DNA of 64,000 nt from Tropicimonas sp. IMCC6043. GTDB lineage: Bacteria > Pseudomonadota > Alphaproteobacteria > Rhodobacterales > Rhodobacteraceae. The DNA lies in the NCBI RefSeq assembly GCF_004146235.1, contig NZ_SELO01000004.1, positions 183,339-247,338 on the forward strand, read 5' to 3'. Positions 54,494 through 63,855 of the stretch are shown in pieces (the first letter of the stretch is position 1; the number at the start of each line of letters is the position of its first letter). Under the pieces are notes generated by a model. The model was not told the DNA's origin. It ran no database searches and was given only the letters and a program-made list of their open reading frames with translations. The position numbers and the translations under genes are program-made.

Positions 54494-56986
54494 GTGACCA
54501 AACGACTGACTGCCGCCGCGCTTATCGCGGCGACGCTGTTCCTCAGCGGCTGTGACAGCTCCGAGGACCGCGCCGAAGAGCATTTCCAGGCCGCCATGGA
54601 GCTTCTCCAGGAAGGAGACACGACGCGGGCCATTCTCGAGATGCGAAACGCTCTGCAGTTGATGCCCGAACACGAGCAGGCGCGCCAGATGCTGGCGCAG
54701 CTGCGCCGTGAAGAGGGCGACATCCCGCGCGCGATCTCGCATTACCGAAAGCTCGTCGAGGACTTCCCGCAGAACGGCGAGGGCCAGCTCGCGCTTGCAG
54801 AGTTGGCGATGGAAGTCGGCGACTGGAACTCCGTCGAACGTCATACCGGCCGCGCTGCCGAGATTCTCGGCGACACTCCGGCGGTTGCGGCGCTTCAGGT
54901 GAGCATGGCATATCGCGACGCCGTCGTGGCCGAGGACCGCGAGGCGCGCGAGGCGGCCGCGGCGGAAGCGGATGCGATCATCGAGACGGATCCGAGCCGC
55001 ATTTTTGCCCGCCGCGTGTCGATCGACAGCCGCCTGCGGTCCGAGGACTGGCTTGAGGCGCTGCCGCTGATCGATGCGGGAATCGAGATCGACCCGGACC
55101 GCTATGAACTCTACCAGATGCGGCTTGGCGTGCTGGAGCAGCTCGGCCGGACCGAAGACGTCACGGCCCAGCTCGAGGACATGGTTGCGCGCTATCCCGA
55201 AAAGGAAGATCTGCCACTGGTGCTCGTGCGCTGGTATGTCGGGTTGCAGGATTTCGACGCCGCCGAAGCCTATCTGCGGCAGAGGGCCGACGAAGCGCCA
55301 GAAAATCTCGAACGCCAGAGCCAGCTTATACAGTTCGTCGACGAGACCAGCGGATTCGAGGCCGCGCAGGCCGAGCTGGAACGTCTCGCCGCGATGGGGG
55401 ACGAGAATGTCGTGACCTATCGCGGGATGCTGGCCAGCCTCATGTTCCGCAACGGTGACCGGGAGAACGCCGTAGCGGAGCTCGAATCGGTGCTGGTTGG
55501 CTTCTCCGAAGAAGAGGCTGCGAGCGAGATCGCCAACGATATCCGGGTGGACCTGGCGCGGATGAAGGCTTTGACCGGGGACACGCCGGCGGCGAAGGAA
55601 CTGGTCGCGACGGTGCTCGAGAGCGATCCCGGCAATGTCGCGGGGTTGAAGATGCGTGGCGCCTGGCGGATCGAGGATGACGAGGTCGAGGAGGCCATTG
55701 TCGACCTTCGCGCGGCCCTGCGCGAGAGCCCGCGCGATCCCCAGATCATGACCCTGATGGCCGCCGCGCATGAGCGGGCCGGCGACTCCGCACAACAGCG
55801 CGAGATGCTGTCTTTGGCGGTCGAGGCATCTGGCTCGGCGCCGGGGGAATCGCTGCGCTACGCGCAGTTGCTGCTTCAGGAGGAACGCTACCGTCCGGCC
55901 GAGGATGTCCTGATTGAAGCGCTGCGCTTGCATCGGGACGATTTCGCGCTCTATGCCGCGCTCGGCCAGGTCTATGTCGCACTGGCCGACTGGCCGCGTG
56001 CGGAACAGGTCGCCGACTCGCTTGGTATCCTCTCCAATGGCGGCGAGAATGCCCAGGCCGAGGCTGCAAAGAACTCGCTGAAGGCGCAGATTCTGGCCGG
56101 GCAGGAGCGCGACGCGGAGTTGATGGGTTTTCTCAGCGAGTTGTCCCAGAGCGAGAACACCGGCCTTGCAGCGAAGATTGCTCTCATCCGGACGCATGCC
56201 GCACGGGGCGAACTTGACGAGGCGCGCACGGAACTTGACGCGGCAATCGCCGAGAATCCCGATCTGCCAATGTTGCAGTTCCTCTCCGCCGCCCTGAAGG
56301 CAACGAACGGGCAGTTCGAGGAAGCCGAGACGGAGATGGAGGCAATCCTCGAAGAACTGCCGCAGGCAGAGCAGGTCTGGATGGCGCTCTACCGGCTCAA
56401 CCTCGTGCAGGGCAACAGCGAAGCGGCCGCCGAGGTGCTCGACCGCGCGCTTGAGGCGATTCCCGAGAGCGCCAACCTGATGTTCTCACGGGCGGGCGAG
56501 CTTGAGAGGAAGGGCGATATCGACGGAGCGATCGCGATCTACGAGACGCTGTACGACCGCAACTCCTCGTCCGAACTGGTGGCCAACAATCTCGCGAGCT
56601 TGCTGTCGATGTACCGCAGCGAACCGGAGGCGATGGAGCGTGCCTACCGGATTGGCCGGCGCCTGCAGGACTCCTCGAACGCCGCGATGCGCGACACCTA
56701 TGGTTGGATTGCCACCCGTCTCGGGCGCCTGGACGAGGGCGAGGAGCATTTGCGCTTCGCGGTGGAAGGCATACCGGATCACCCGGTGATCCTCTACCAC
56801 TACGCCGCGACGCTCGACCAACTCGGGCGAAACCAGGAGGCGCTCGATTACTACCGCCAAGCCGAGGAGAAAGCTGGCGACCTGCTGTCGCCCGAAGACC
56901 TCGAGGCCGTGACAGCGGCTATTGCGCGACTGGAAGCGGCGCCTGCCGGAGAAGACTCCGGATCGGCCGCCACCGACAGTCAGTAG
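54494..56986 (+). CDS. TPR-repeat lipoprotein, PrsT-like
   Basis: An 830-residue exported lipoprotein: the signal LTAAALIAATLFLSGC ends in a lipobox with Cys19 or so as lipid anchor. The rest is a long array of tetratricopeptide-type helix pairs (for example EEHFQAAMELLQEGDTTRAI and AALDQLGRNQEALDYYRQAE), ending with an acidic tail. Large TPR lipoproteins of this type accompany exosortase-linked polysaccharide loci, where they probably scaffold export across the periplasm. The GTG at 54494 follows GAGAGGG. Codon use and composition match neighbours; a hairpin-rich stretch follows. Confidence 0.88.
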   Translation: MTKRLTAAALIAATLFLSGCDSSEDRAEEHFQAAMELLQEGDTTRAILEMRNALQLMPEHEQARQMLAQLRREEGDIPRAISHYRKLVEDFPQNGEGQLALAELAMEVGDWNSVERHTGRAAEILGDTPAVAALQVSMAYRDAVVAEDREAREAAAAEADAIIETDPSRIFARRVSIDSRLRSEDWLEALPLIDAGIEIDPDRYELYQMRLGVLEQLGRTEDVTAQLEDMVARYPEKEDLPLVLVRWYVGLQDFDAAEAYLRQRADEAPENLERQSQLIQFVDETSGFEAAQAELERLAAMGDENVVTYRGMLASLMFRNGDRENAVAELESVLVGFSEEEAASEIANDIRVDLARMKALTGDTPAAKELVATVLESDPGNVAGLKMRGAWRIEDDEVEEAIVDLRAALRESPRDPQIMTLMAAAHERAGDSAQQREMLSLAVEASGSAPGESLRYAQLLLQEERYRPAEDVLIEALRLHRDDFALYAALGQVYVALADWPRAEQVADSLGILSNGGENAQAEAAKNSLKAQILAGQERDAELMGFLSELSQSENTGLAAKIALIRTHAARGELDEARTELDAAIAENPDLPMLQFLSAALKATNGQFEEAETEMEAILEELPQAEQVWMALYRLNLVQGNSEAAAEVLDRALEAIPESANLMFSRAGELERKGDIDGAIAIYETLYDRNSSSELVANNLASLLSMYRSEPEAMERAYRIGRRLQDSSNAAMRDTYGWIATRLGRLDEGEEHLRFAVEGIPDHPVILYHYAATLDQLGRNQEALDYYRQAEEKAGDLLSPEDLEAVTAAIARLEAAPAGEDSGSAATDSQ

Positions 56987-57045
56987 CGCGACTCTCCGGT
57001 CCGAGTCCCGGGCGGAGAAAGCGGACCTGAAAACACGCAATGAAC

Positions 57046-57065
57046 GGCCGTGTCTTGGCACGGCC
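57046..57065 (+). terminator. Hairpin after the TPR lipoprotein gene
   Basis: A perfect 7-bp stem GGCCGTG/CACGGCC with a TCTTGG loop lies 60 bases after the stop codon. It is followed by CCCCCCT rather than a T-run, so termination strength is doubtful. Confidence 0.4.
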
Positions 57066-57108
57066 CCCCCTCCGCTCTTGGGTGTCCCGCCCTTCCGATT
57101 TCTGGATG

Positions 57109-57129
57109 CCCGCGGCCCCCGGCCGCGGG
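57109..57129. repeat. Perfect 9-bp inverted repeat
   Basis: CCCGCGGCC and GGCCGCGGG are separated by CCC, upstream of the next glycosyltransferase gene and followed by TAACAATTTATC. It may be a second, imperfect terminator or a regulator site for the downstream gene. Confidence 0.4.
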
Positions 57130-57258
57130 TAACAATTTATCAATCCTTTCTTGATGAAACTTCCCGCGGGGTGACGGTGTGCGGCCCGGTCGCGGCCGCA
57201 AATGAGGAGACGACAACGCCACGGTCGACGCGCCGATGGCAAGAACGGGACCAACGGG

Positions 57259-58299
57259 ATGCGCCCACGGATGTCCGCCCTCGCGCCACGACGAATCAGA
57301 ACCCGTCTCGAGCACCACGCAAAGACCCTTCGCAGCCAACTCGCAACGCTGCATGTCAGCGGCCCGAAGAAATTCCAGCTCGCGGATGACGAGGTTTGCG
57401 GCGTCCTGCTGGGCCGCAACATCTCCTACTACATTCCCGAGTTCATGGCGCATTACCGCGCCATCGGGATGAAATACCTGGTCTACATGGACTACGGGTC
57501 TGACGACGGATCCATTGGCATGATGGCGAAGTATGACGATGTCATCATCCTCAGCAATACGCTGAACTTCCGCGACTACCAGCGCTACATGCGTATGCAT
57601 GCAGCGACCCGCTACGCCGAGGGTGGCTGGCGGCTGGCGGTCGATGCCGACGAAATCCTGCGCTATCCCGGCGACGACCGGATTGACCTGCCGGGGCTGG
57701 TGCGCCGGCTGGCCGGGCGTGGACAGACCGGGGTGGTTGCGCAGATGCTGGAGATGGTGCCCGACTGCCCTCTCGAGGAGGTCGATACACTCTCCTTTGC
57801 CGAGGCCCGCAGGGTCTTCCGCAACTACAGCCTCGAGAATATCAGCGCTTATCCCTACCATTCCGAGGAAACGCCGCTGCACTGGTTCCTGTCGCAGAAC
57901 AGCGTCGCTGACCCGCATCTTGCCTTCATGTTCGGCGGATTGCGCCGTACGCTCTTCTCGGAAGATTGCTGCCTGAGCAAACATGTCCTCTACCGGCCCG
58001 GCCGCGGCGTCGTGCCGATGATGCATCCGCATGTCACGATGGGCCTGCATTGCGCCGATTTCACAGCGTTGCTCCAGCACTACAAGTTCGCCGGCGGCTA
58101 TCTCGAGCGCGAGCGGCGGCGGCAGGTCGAGAAGCGCTTGTCGCATTCGGAAGGAGATCTGCGGCTCGCGGCGCTTGCGCGCAATCCGAAGATGCGGCTC
58201 ACCTTTCCAGGAATCCGGCATGACCCGACCTTGCAAGACCTGATCCGCGACGGATTCCTCTGGGTGTCCAGTCCGGCGCGGCAGATGCTCGGAGTCTAG
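57259..58299 (+). CDS. Glycosyltransferase family 2-like protein (Glyco_tranf_2_4 type)
   Basis: A protein of about 346 residues. The core resembles eukaryote-like GT92/Glyco_tranf_2_4 enzymes: VCGVLLGRNISYYIPEFMAH, then YMDYGSDDGS and the metal-binding LAVDADEILRYP, followed by a conserved HPHVTMG near residue 257. No membrane segments are seen. The start is uncertain: 57259 is used, but the frame is open to 57202 with an Arg-rich extension and another ATG exists at 57271. It is convergent with the sulfotransferase gene and probably modifies the same glycan. Confidence 0.8.
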   Translation: MRPRMSALAPRRIRTRLEHHAKTLRSQLATLHVSGPKKFQLADDEVCGVLLGRNISYYIPEFMAHYRAIGMKYLVYMDYGSDDGSIGMMAKYDDVIILSNTLNFRDYQRYMRMHAATRYAEGGWRLAVDADEILRYPGDDRIDLPGLVRRLAGRGQTGVVAQMLEMVPDCPLEEVDTLSFAEARRVFRNYSLENISAYPYHSEETPLHWFLSQNSVADPHLAFMFGGLRRTLFSEDCCLSKHVLYRPGRGVVPMMHPHVTMGLHCADFTALLQHYKFAGGYLERERRRQVEKRLSHSEGDLRLAALARNPKMRLTFPGIRHDPTLQDLIRDGFLWVSSPARQMLGV

Positions 58300-58407
58300 T
58301 GGCAGGTGCTAGCCCCGGCGCGACACGCGATTGACAGGCACATCGCCGGGGCCCCGTGCGAGCGGAAATGGATAATGGTTGTGCCATGCAGCCGGCCGCT
58401 CTTGCGC

Positions 58408-59400
58408 TCAGGCGGCGTATGTCCGGCGGTTGCGCCAGGCGGAGTCGATCTGGCGCCAAACTGTGAGATCGAGACCGGTAAGACGTTCGATCTCCTCGTA
58501 GTGTGGCGCGAAGCGATCCGTCAGCCAGTCCCGCGTGTCCGGATGCATCGGCGCCGGCGCGCCGGACCCGGAATCGATCAGGTGCAGGGCCGACAGCAAG
58601 CCACGGCGCAACCCTGCGCGCCACGCGACGGGCAGTGCATCCTTCACCGCCGGTGGAACGAAGCGGCGGGAGAGGCCGGCCATCCGCTGGTCGTCAAGGG
58701 ACCGGAGGAAGTGGTTGCGCGAGGTGTTGCGTATCTCCTGCGTGGTCACGACGGCGGCCTCCGCCGGATCGACGCCGAGAAAGGCGAGCACGTCCGCAAG
58801 ATGGCGCTCCCGGTTCCGCACGTAGTCCTCGAAGAGGATGAAGTGGATCGACCGGCGCGGAAACCGCGCGATGTATTCCTCGGCCTGCCGGGCATAGTCG
58901 CTTCCGTCGAGCAACAGGTCGGGATCGTCCGGGTAATGGCTGTCAAACCGCGCGATGACCTTCTCGCGCGGCGCCCGGTTGGGAAAGCGGTCCGGGAACA
59001 GGAACTCCTCGAAGCTCCGATTGATCTCGGCCGTGCCACTGTCATTCTGGTAGTGTTTCAGGACTTCCTGGTACATCGAGAAGGTCCGAGCCACCGGATG
59101 GCGCAGCATGTAGATAATACGTGCCTCCGGCGCGGTCGTGACAATGCGCGCGGCCGCCTTTGGGAAAGGACCGGCCAACGAGTAAAGTGTGGAGCTCTCG
59201 CCGGTGACCTGGTTGGGTCGAGCGGCCTCGAACAACGCCGAATACCAGCCCGGCCCCGCGGCAAAAAGGTCGTCCCGGGCAAAGAACTCCGGTTCTTTCG
59301 GCGTGGTCATGAAGACAGAGGGGCAGGCCTTGAGCTGCGATGTAAGCGAGGTGGTCCCGGCCTTGGCGGCGCCGATGATGAAAAAATCGGGGATGTGCAT
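58408..59400 (-). CDS. PAPS-dependent sulfotransferase
   Basis: A 330-residue sulfotransferase that would transfer sulfate from PAPS to a sugar. The 5'-phosphosulfate loop is IIGAAKAGTTSL at the very N-terminus, and the 3'-phosphate site is MLRHPVARTFSMYQE; FILFEDYVRNRERHL matches the C-terminal family segment. ATG 59400 places the loop at residues 8-15 as in the family, although the frame stays open for more than 1 kb upstream. In this locus it suggests a sulfated exopolysaccharide. Acceptor unknown. Confidence 0.9.
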   Translation of the reverse strand: MHIPDFFIIGAAKAGTTSLTSQLKACPSVFMTTPKEPEFFARDDLFAAGPGWYSALFEAARPNQVTGESSTLYSLAGPFPKAAARIVTTAPEARIIYMLRHPVARTFSMYQEVLKHYQNDSGTAEINRSFEEFLFPDRFPNRAPREKVIARFDSHYPDDPDLLLDGSDYARQAEEYIARFPRRSIHFILFEDYVRNRERHLADVLAFLGVDPAEAAVVTTQEIRNTSRNHFLRSLDDQRMAGLSRRFVPPAVKDALPVAWRAGLRRGLLSALHLIDSGSGAPAPMHPDTRDWLTDRFAPHYEEIERLTGLDLTVWRQIDSAWRNRRTYAA

Positions 59401-59613
59401 GCCGATGGTTCCGCTCCGATGCCGCTCCGGGCCCGTTCCGGTGGCGAGGCTAGCGGGAAAGTGGTTACCAAATTCTTTCCGGCCGGGAGCATTGTGACAT
59501 GGCCCGACCTTGCTGCCGTCCGCAAAAGGCAATTCCCTTGCCTGATGGATCTCGTTGCGCCATTCCGGCCGGGCCGGCATGCGCCGTGACGCCCCAGATC
59601 TCGGGATCCTGAC

Positions 59614-60969
59614 GTGAAGAGACTTCTGCGCCCATTCACCGGCTCGAATCCCGCCGCACTCGCGATGCGCGGATCCTTCTGGACCAGTGTGGATTTCGGC
59701 GGCGGAAACCTCCTGCGTCTTGCCTCCAACCTGATCCTCACGCGACTGCTGTTTCCGGAGGCGTTCGGTCTCATGGCGGTGGTGCAGATCTTTCTTGCCG
59801 GGCTGCAGATGTTCTCGGATACCGGCATGCAGCAGGCGATCATCCAGAACGCGCGTGGCGATGATCCCGACTATCTCGACACCGCCTGGACGGTGACGAT
59901 CCTGCGCGGGTTTCTGCTCTGGCTTGCCACCTGGCTCCTCGCCGGCCCTGTAGCACACGCCTATTCCGAGCCGGTCCTGGCGGAGATGATGCCGTGGATG
60001 GGACTGTCGCTGGTCATCCAGGCCTTCCGCCCGATGGCCGTCGTCACCGCTGCCCGGCACCTGCAACTCGGCCGGATCACCCTGATCAACCTCGCCGTCT
60101 CCCTTGCCCAGATCATCGTGGCCTGCGTCCTCGCCTTCCTGCTGCATTCGGTCTGGGCGTTGGTGATTGCCGGGATCTTTCGGAGCCTCCTCGCCGTCGC
60201 CGCATACTGGCTCCTGCTGCCGGGCGCCCGCAACCGGCTGCGGCTTGAGCGCCCGGCGCTCGGCAGCCTGTTTCATTTCGGCAAGTATATCTTCCTCGGC
60301 AGCATTGCGGCCTTCCTGATCCGCCAGAGCGATCGCGCGGTCCTCGGCCTCCATGTCTCGATGGCGGATCTCGGCATCTACAATATCGGACTTTTCATGG
60401 CGATGATGCCGCGCGACTTCGCGTCCGCCCTGCAGTCGCGGGTGATATTCCCGCTCTACCGGATGAAACCGATGTCGGAGAGCGCCCATAACCGGTCACG
60501 GATCTTTCGGGCGCGCCGGCTTGTCGCTGCCGTGATGGTCGGTGTGAGCTTGCTCTTGGCGGCTGTGGGCCCCTGGCTGATCGGGTTGCTCTATGATGCG
60601 AGGTACCAGGCGGCCGGCGGGATGATGGTTCTGTTCGCGCTGGCAATCATCCCGCAAGTGACCCTGACCACCACGGGGCAAATGCTTGTTGCGTTGGGGG
60701 ATACGCGGCGCATGCTCCAGATTCAGCTCCTGGTATCTGCACTGCAGATCCTGATCCTCTATTTCGGAGTCCGAAGCTTCGGCGTGGCCGGCGCTATCCT
60801 CGCTCCCGGCCTCGCCTGCATCCTCGCTCACCCGCTTCGCGTATCCTATGCGCGACGCTACGAATGCTGGGACCCGCTCCAGGACATTGGCCTGACCGCG
60901 CTCGGGCTGATTGCGGCGTCGGCAATCTGCGCCTGGCATGTGGAGACGGTTCAGTCCGTCTTCAACTGA
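59614..60969 (+). CDS. Polysaccharide flippase (Wzx/MATE-like oligosaccharide transporter)
   Basis: A 451-residue membrane protein with about 12 helices. It starts with the family pattern MRGSFWTSVDFGGGNLLRLASNLILTRLLFPEAFGLMA, shown here in two parts as GSFWTSVDFGGG and RLASNLILTRLL. Later segments include SDRAVLGLHVSMADLGIYNIG. It would flip the lipid-linked repeat unit to the periplasm for the polymerase. The GTG at 59614 follows GGGATCCTGAC. It stands alone between the divergent sulfotransferase and the convergent exosortase gene. Confidence 0.9.
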   Translation: MKRLLRPFTGSNPAALAMRGSFWTSVDFGGGNLLRLASNLILTRLLFPEAFGLMAVVQIFLAGLQMFSDTGMQQAIIQNARGDDPDYLDTAWTVTILRGFLLWLATWLLAGPVAHAYSEPVLAEMMPWMGLSLVIQAFRPMAVVTAARHLQLGRITLINLAVSLAQIIVACVLAFLLHSVWALVIAGIFRSLLAVAAYWLLLPGARNRLRLERPALGSLFHFGKYIFLGSIAAFLIRQSDRAVLGLHVSMADLGIYNIGLFMAMMPRDFASALQSRVIFPLYRMKPMSESAHNRSRIFRARRLVAAVMVGVSLLLAAVGPWLIGLLYDARYQAAGGMMVLFALAIIPQVTLTTTGQMLVALGDTRRMLQIQLLVSALQILILYFGVRSFGVAGAILAPGLACILAHPLRVSYARRYECWDPLQDIGLTALGLIAASAICAWHVETVQSVFN

Positions 60970-61115
60970 CCGGCCGGTCCCACTGTCATACCGGACCGAC
61001 ATCTCACTCTGTTGACTCGCGCGGTCGCGGATTCTCGGTCACGCGCAGTCGTCGGAATAGCCGCCGCGGCCTAAGAGCAGACCACCACGGCGCCGCTTCT
61101 CGGATGATGCGTCCG

Positions 61116-62723
61116 TCACTCAGCGACGGGGATGAACTTCGGCATTATCGGCAGAACCTCTTCGAGCACCGCCCGCAGACGTACCTCCGCGTCCGCCTCG
61201 CTTTCATCCGGCAGGATCACGGTCGTCAGACGGACGAGAGCACCGTCTGTGCGACCGGTCCGCACGCCGTCGACCACCAACCACGCCTTGGCGGCGAAAT
61301 CCCAAGCGACTTTGCGGCCCTTCTGGTCGAACCAGTAATAGACGAGCTGGCGCACCATGCCCTTCTGGATCACTGCACGGTTGATGTTGAAGGGCTCAGG
61401 CCAGCCGATCTCGTCCGCGATGTCGATCCGGTCGAGCGCGGCGATCTCCCAGCCGGCGCCGGGCAGGCAGATTTCCGGCGAGTGGACGCCGCCGGCGGAC
61501 TGGTCTGCATACCAGGCGGAGAAGAAGTTCACCGACGTCGCTTCGCCTGGCCGGATAAGGTCGATCCCGTGGTAATCGTCCGCACCCAGAGTGCGTTCGA
61601 CGCTTGGAGTGAGGACGGTGGGGATTCCGGCCCGCCATTCGCCCAACTGGCGCGGGAACAGCGCGAACGGGGTGCGGTCGATTTCACTCGTGCCGCGTTC
61701 GGGCATCGTGGTCAGGGCGATCGCACCGGCGAGCGGCAGCGCGGCGGCGAGCATCAGCGCGGCCGAGGGCCAGATGAACCGGATGCGCGAGATTTGCGGC
61801 AGGCAACCGTCCATGTCGAGGTCGAGCGCCTCGCGCTTCATGCCCTCGCGACGGAACTGCAGAAGCATCAGGATGCGCGCGAGGATGAAGAGCAGTACGA
61901 CAGAGGCGAGAAAGATCACCCAGCCCTCGAAGAAATGGGTGAACCCCTCGACATAGGAGACGCCCCAATACTGCACGATCACGCCGGCAATGGCGATCCG
62001 CACCGCGTTCATCATCACCGTGATCGGCGCGGCGGCCAGCAGCAGAACCGCCTTGTGCCATTTGGGGCCGGTGTAGAGGATCGCGAAGACATAAGAGAAA
62101 GAGAGGATCGGGAAGAGGTAACGGAGGCCCGAGCAGGCCTCGGCGACATGGAGCTGAAGATCCCCAAGGTCGATGATGTTGCCTTCGAGGAACACCGAGA
62201 CGCCGAAGACGCGCAGGATCGACACGCCGAGTTCGGACGAGATCAGTTGCAGGAAGGCGGAGAGCTTGTAGTAGAGCACGCCCGGCAGCGGCAGCATGTA
62301 GACGAGGTGCAGGACTGAGGGCCAGAATTTCCAGCCTTGCGCCCAACCGAAGGAAATCAGCAGCAGCCCGCCGGTCCAGAGGATGAACGAATAGGCGACG
62401 ATGTCGCCGATGTGCGCAAGCCGTCCGGCCGTCCCCGCGATCACGGCCAACGTGACGACCAGAACCCCGGGCCAGCGCATCGGGATCGGGCCCTCGACCA
62501 CCGGAACGTCTCGCAGGTGGCGCAGGAATAGCGCGAAGGAGATCACCGGGATCAGCGGGCCGTGGCTGTATTCCGGTGTCTGCCACGCTTCGAAAAGAGT
62601 CACGAAGCCGGGCATGAAGAACCACGCCGCGGCGACGACAGCGACCGCGAACACCGCGGTGCCCGGAGTCAGATAGGCCGACAGGGCGGCGGAAGACGGT
62701 GATGTGGAATTGGTATCAGTCAT
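61116..62723 (-). CDS. xrtD: Exosortase fused to EpsI domain (XrtD type)
   Basis: A 535-residue membrane protein. The exosortase half (about 20-300) has eight or so helices and the catalytic triad: Cys197 in AEACSGLRYLFP, Arg242 in MMNAVRIAIAGV and His263 in GFTHFFEGW. From about 320 the EpsI-type periplasmic domain follows (VNFFSAWYADQSAGGVHSPEICLPGAGWEI region, given by its landmarks SPEICLPG and YYWFDQKGR). The fused form is that of XrtD, which sorts VPLPA-CTERM proteins in Rhodobacterales. No protein with that tail was found in the window. ATG 62723 is preceded by eight A residues rather than a normal ribosome-binding site. Confidence 0.9.
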   Translation of the reverse strand: MTDTNSTSPSSAALSAYLTPGTAVFAVAVVAAAWFFMPGFVTLFEAWQTPEYSHGPLIPVISFALFLRHLRDVPVVEGPIPMRWPGVLVVTLAVIAGTAGRLAHIGDIVAYSFILWTGGLLLISFGWAQGWKFWPSVLHLVYMLPLPGVLYYKLSAFLQLISSELGVSILRVFGVSVFLEGNIIDLGDLQLHVAEACSGLRYLFPILSFSYVFAILYTGPKWHKAVLLLAAAPITVMMNAVRIAIAGVIVQYWGVSYVEGFTHFFEGWVIFLASVVLLFILARILMLLQFRREGMKREALDLDMDGCLPQISRIRFIWPSAALMLAAALPLAGAIALTTMPERGTSEIDRTPFALFPRQLGEWRAGIPTVLTPSVERTLGADDYHGIDLIRPGEATSVNFFSAWYADQSAGGVHSPEICLPGAGWEIAALDRIDIADEIGWPEPFNINRAVIQKGMVRQLVYYWFDQKGRKVAWDFAAKAWLVVDGVRTGRTDGALVRLTTVILPDESEADAEVRLRAVLEEVLPIMPKFIPVAE

Positions 62724-62838
62724 TTTTTTTTCTGAACAATCTGGTCATTTCCGGCGTCCGAGGCTTCGGCGCATCCAACGGCGACAAGTGAACACGGTTT
62801 GTATCCTAATATGAAGTCGGATTTTCGTGAGCCCGACG

Positions 62839-63855
62839 TTACCAGAAATTCGCCCCTGTTCCGAGCGCCATCCGAAGCTGCGCCCTGAGATAGACGAGAA
62901 GATCGAGGCCGAAATACGCCACGATGCGGGGAATTCTCAGGAAATCCCTCGGTCGGTGCAGATTTGCAAGCATGTTGCGGGTCCGCTTGAAAAGAAAATG
63001 GGGCGGAACCCAGCCATACCAGCGCCGTGGAAGCTGACTCTTGAGCTGTTGTCCGACCCATCCCGAATCCTCGGATGCCTTGGCCAGGATCTGCCGTCGG
63101 TAGCCATCCGGCGCTTCGCGCAGCGACGTGAAGAGCGCTGCGTTGAGGGCTCCGCCGATGATGATGCGCATCTGGTGACGGAGGAATCCGCGCAATGTCC
63201 GTTCCGGTTCGAACACGTGGGAGATCTCCGGATCGCCGTCGATCGGCTGTGTTCCCGGCAGGTTCTCCATGCAATCGGTTCTCAGCATTGCGCTCAAGAA
63301 GCCGTCCTCGACCGGCAATCCCAGCGGCAGATGCATGTCCCGCGCAATCGGGCCCGGCATCAGATAACATTGTCCGCAGATCGACCGCCTCCAGTTCCCG
63401 GAGCTGCCCGAGCCCCGTAGAATTGCGCGTGCGATCATCGTCGTTGCGCCACTGGCGTCGGGCACGGGGTGGCTGACGAAGGCCTTCAGGTCCGGGCGCG
63501 CCACTAACTGGCGCACCAGCCCAGATAGATGTCCCGGATCGGAAATCCGGATGTCGGCGTCGAGGAAACCCAGCATATCAGCCGTCGGTGGCGCGATCTC
63601 ATGCACAAAACGGTTCCAAGTCCGGCTCTTGCCGCTCTCGCTGAGGTCGTGAACCAGGAATTGTGCGCTGAGTATTTCCGCGAGTTCGTGTCTGCTCGCG
63701 AACTCGAATGTTCTGTCGAAGCATCCGTTGGCAAGCACATGAATTTCAACCTTTATGTCGGGTGCAACAAGGATGTCTTGCACCTGCAGATCGTCGAGCA
63801 GGTACGACAAGTTGCGTTCTTCATCGTGGGCAAAAATGCCGAATACGACTTGCAA
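62839..63855 (-). CDS. Family 2 glycosyltransferase with TTG start
   Basis: A protein of about 338 residues with the GT2 layout: VVFGIFAHDEERNLSYLLDDL at the N-terminus, VEIHVLANGCFDRT, the DxD motif in LGFLDADIRIS and VEDGFLSAM. The C-terminal end has positively charged stretches and a hydrophobic patch (IVAYFGLDLLVYLRA) that may lie on the membrane. The start is TTG at 63855, with GGGGAG eight bases upstream; the frame is open further to 63975 but the protein-like part begins here. It lies upstream of xrtD in the same direction, with a 115-base gap. Confidence 0.82.
   Translation of the reverse strand: MQVVFGIFAHDEERNLSYLLDDLQVQDILVAPDIKVEIHVLANGCFDRTFEFASRHELAEILSAQFLVHDLSESGKSRTWNRFVHEIAPPTADMLGFLDADIRISDPGHLSGLVRQLVARPDLKAFVSHPVPDASGATTMIARAILRGSGSSGNWRRSICGQCYLMPGPIARDMHLPLGLPVEDGFLSAMLRTDCMENLPGTQPIDGDPEISHVFEPERTLRGFLRHQMRIIIGGALNAALFTSLREAPDGYRRQILAKASEDSGWVGQQLKSQLPRRWYGWVPPHFLFKRTRNMLANLHRPRDFLRIPRIVAYFGLDLLVYLRAQLRMALGTGANFW

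Noticed and set aside
58408..60489. Very long minus-strand frame continuing upstream of the sulfotransferase start
   Set aside because: The part above 59400 lies antisense to the flippase gene, has histidine- and arginine-rich shadow composition, and the PAPS loop requires a start at 59400.
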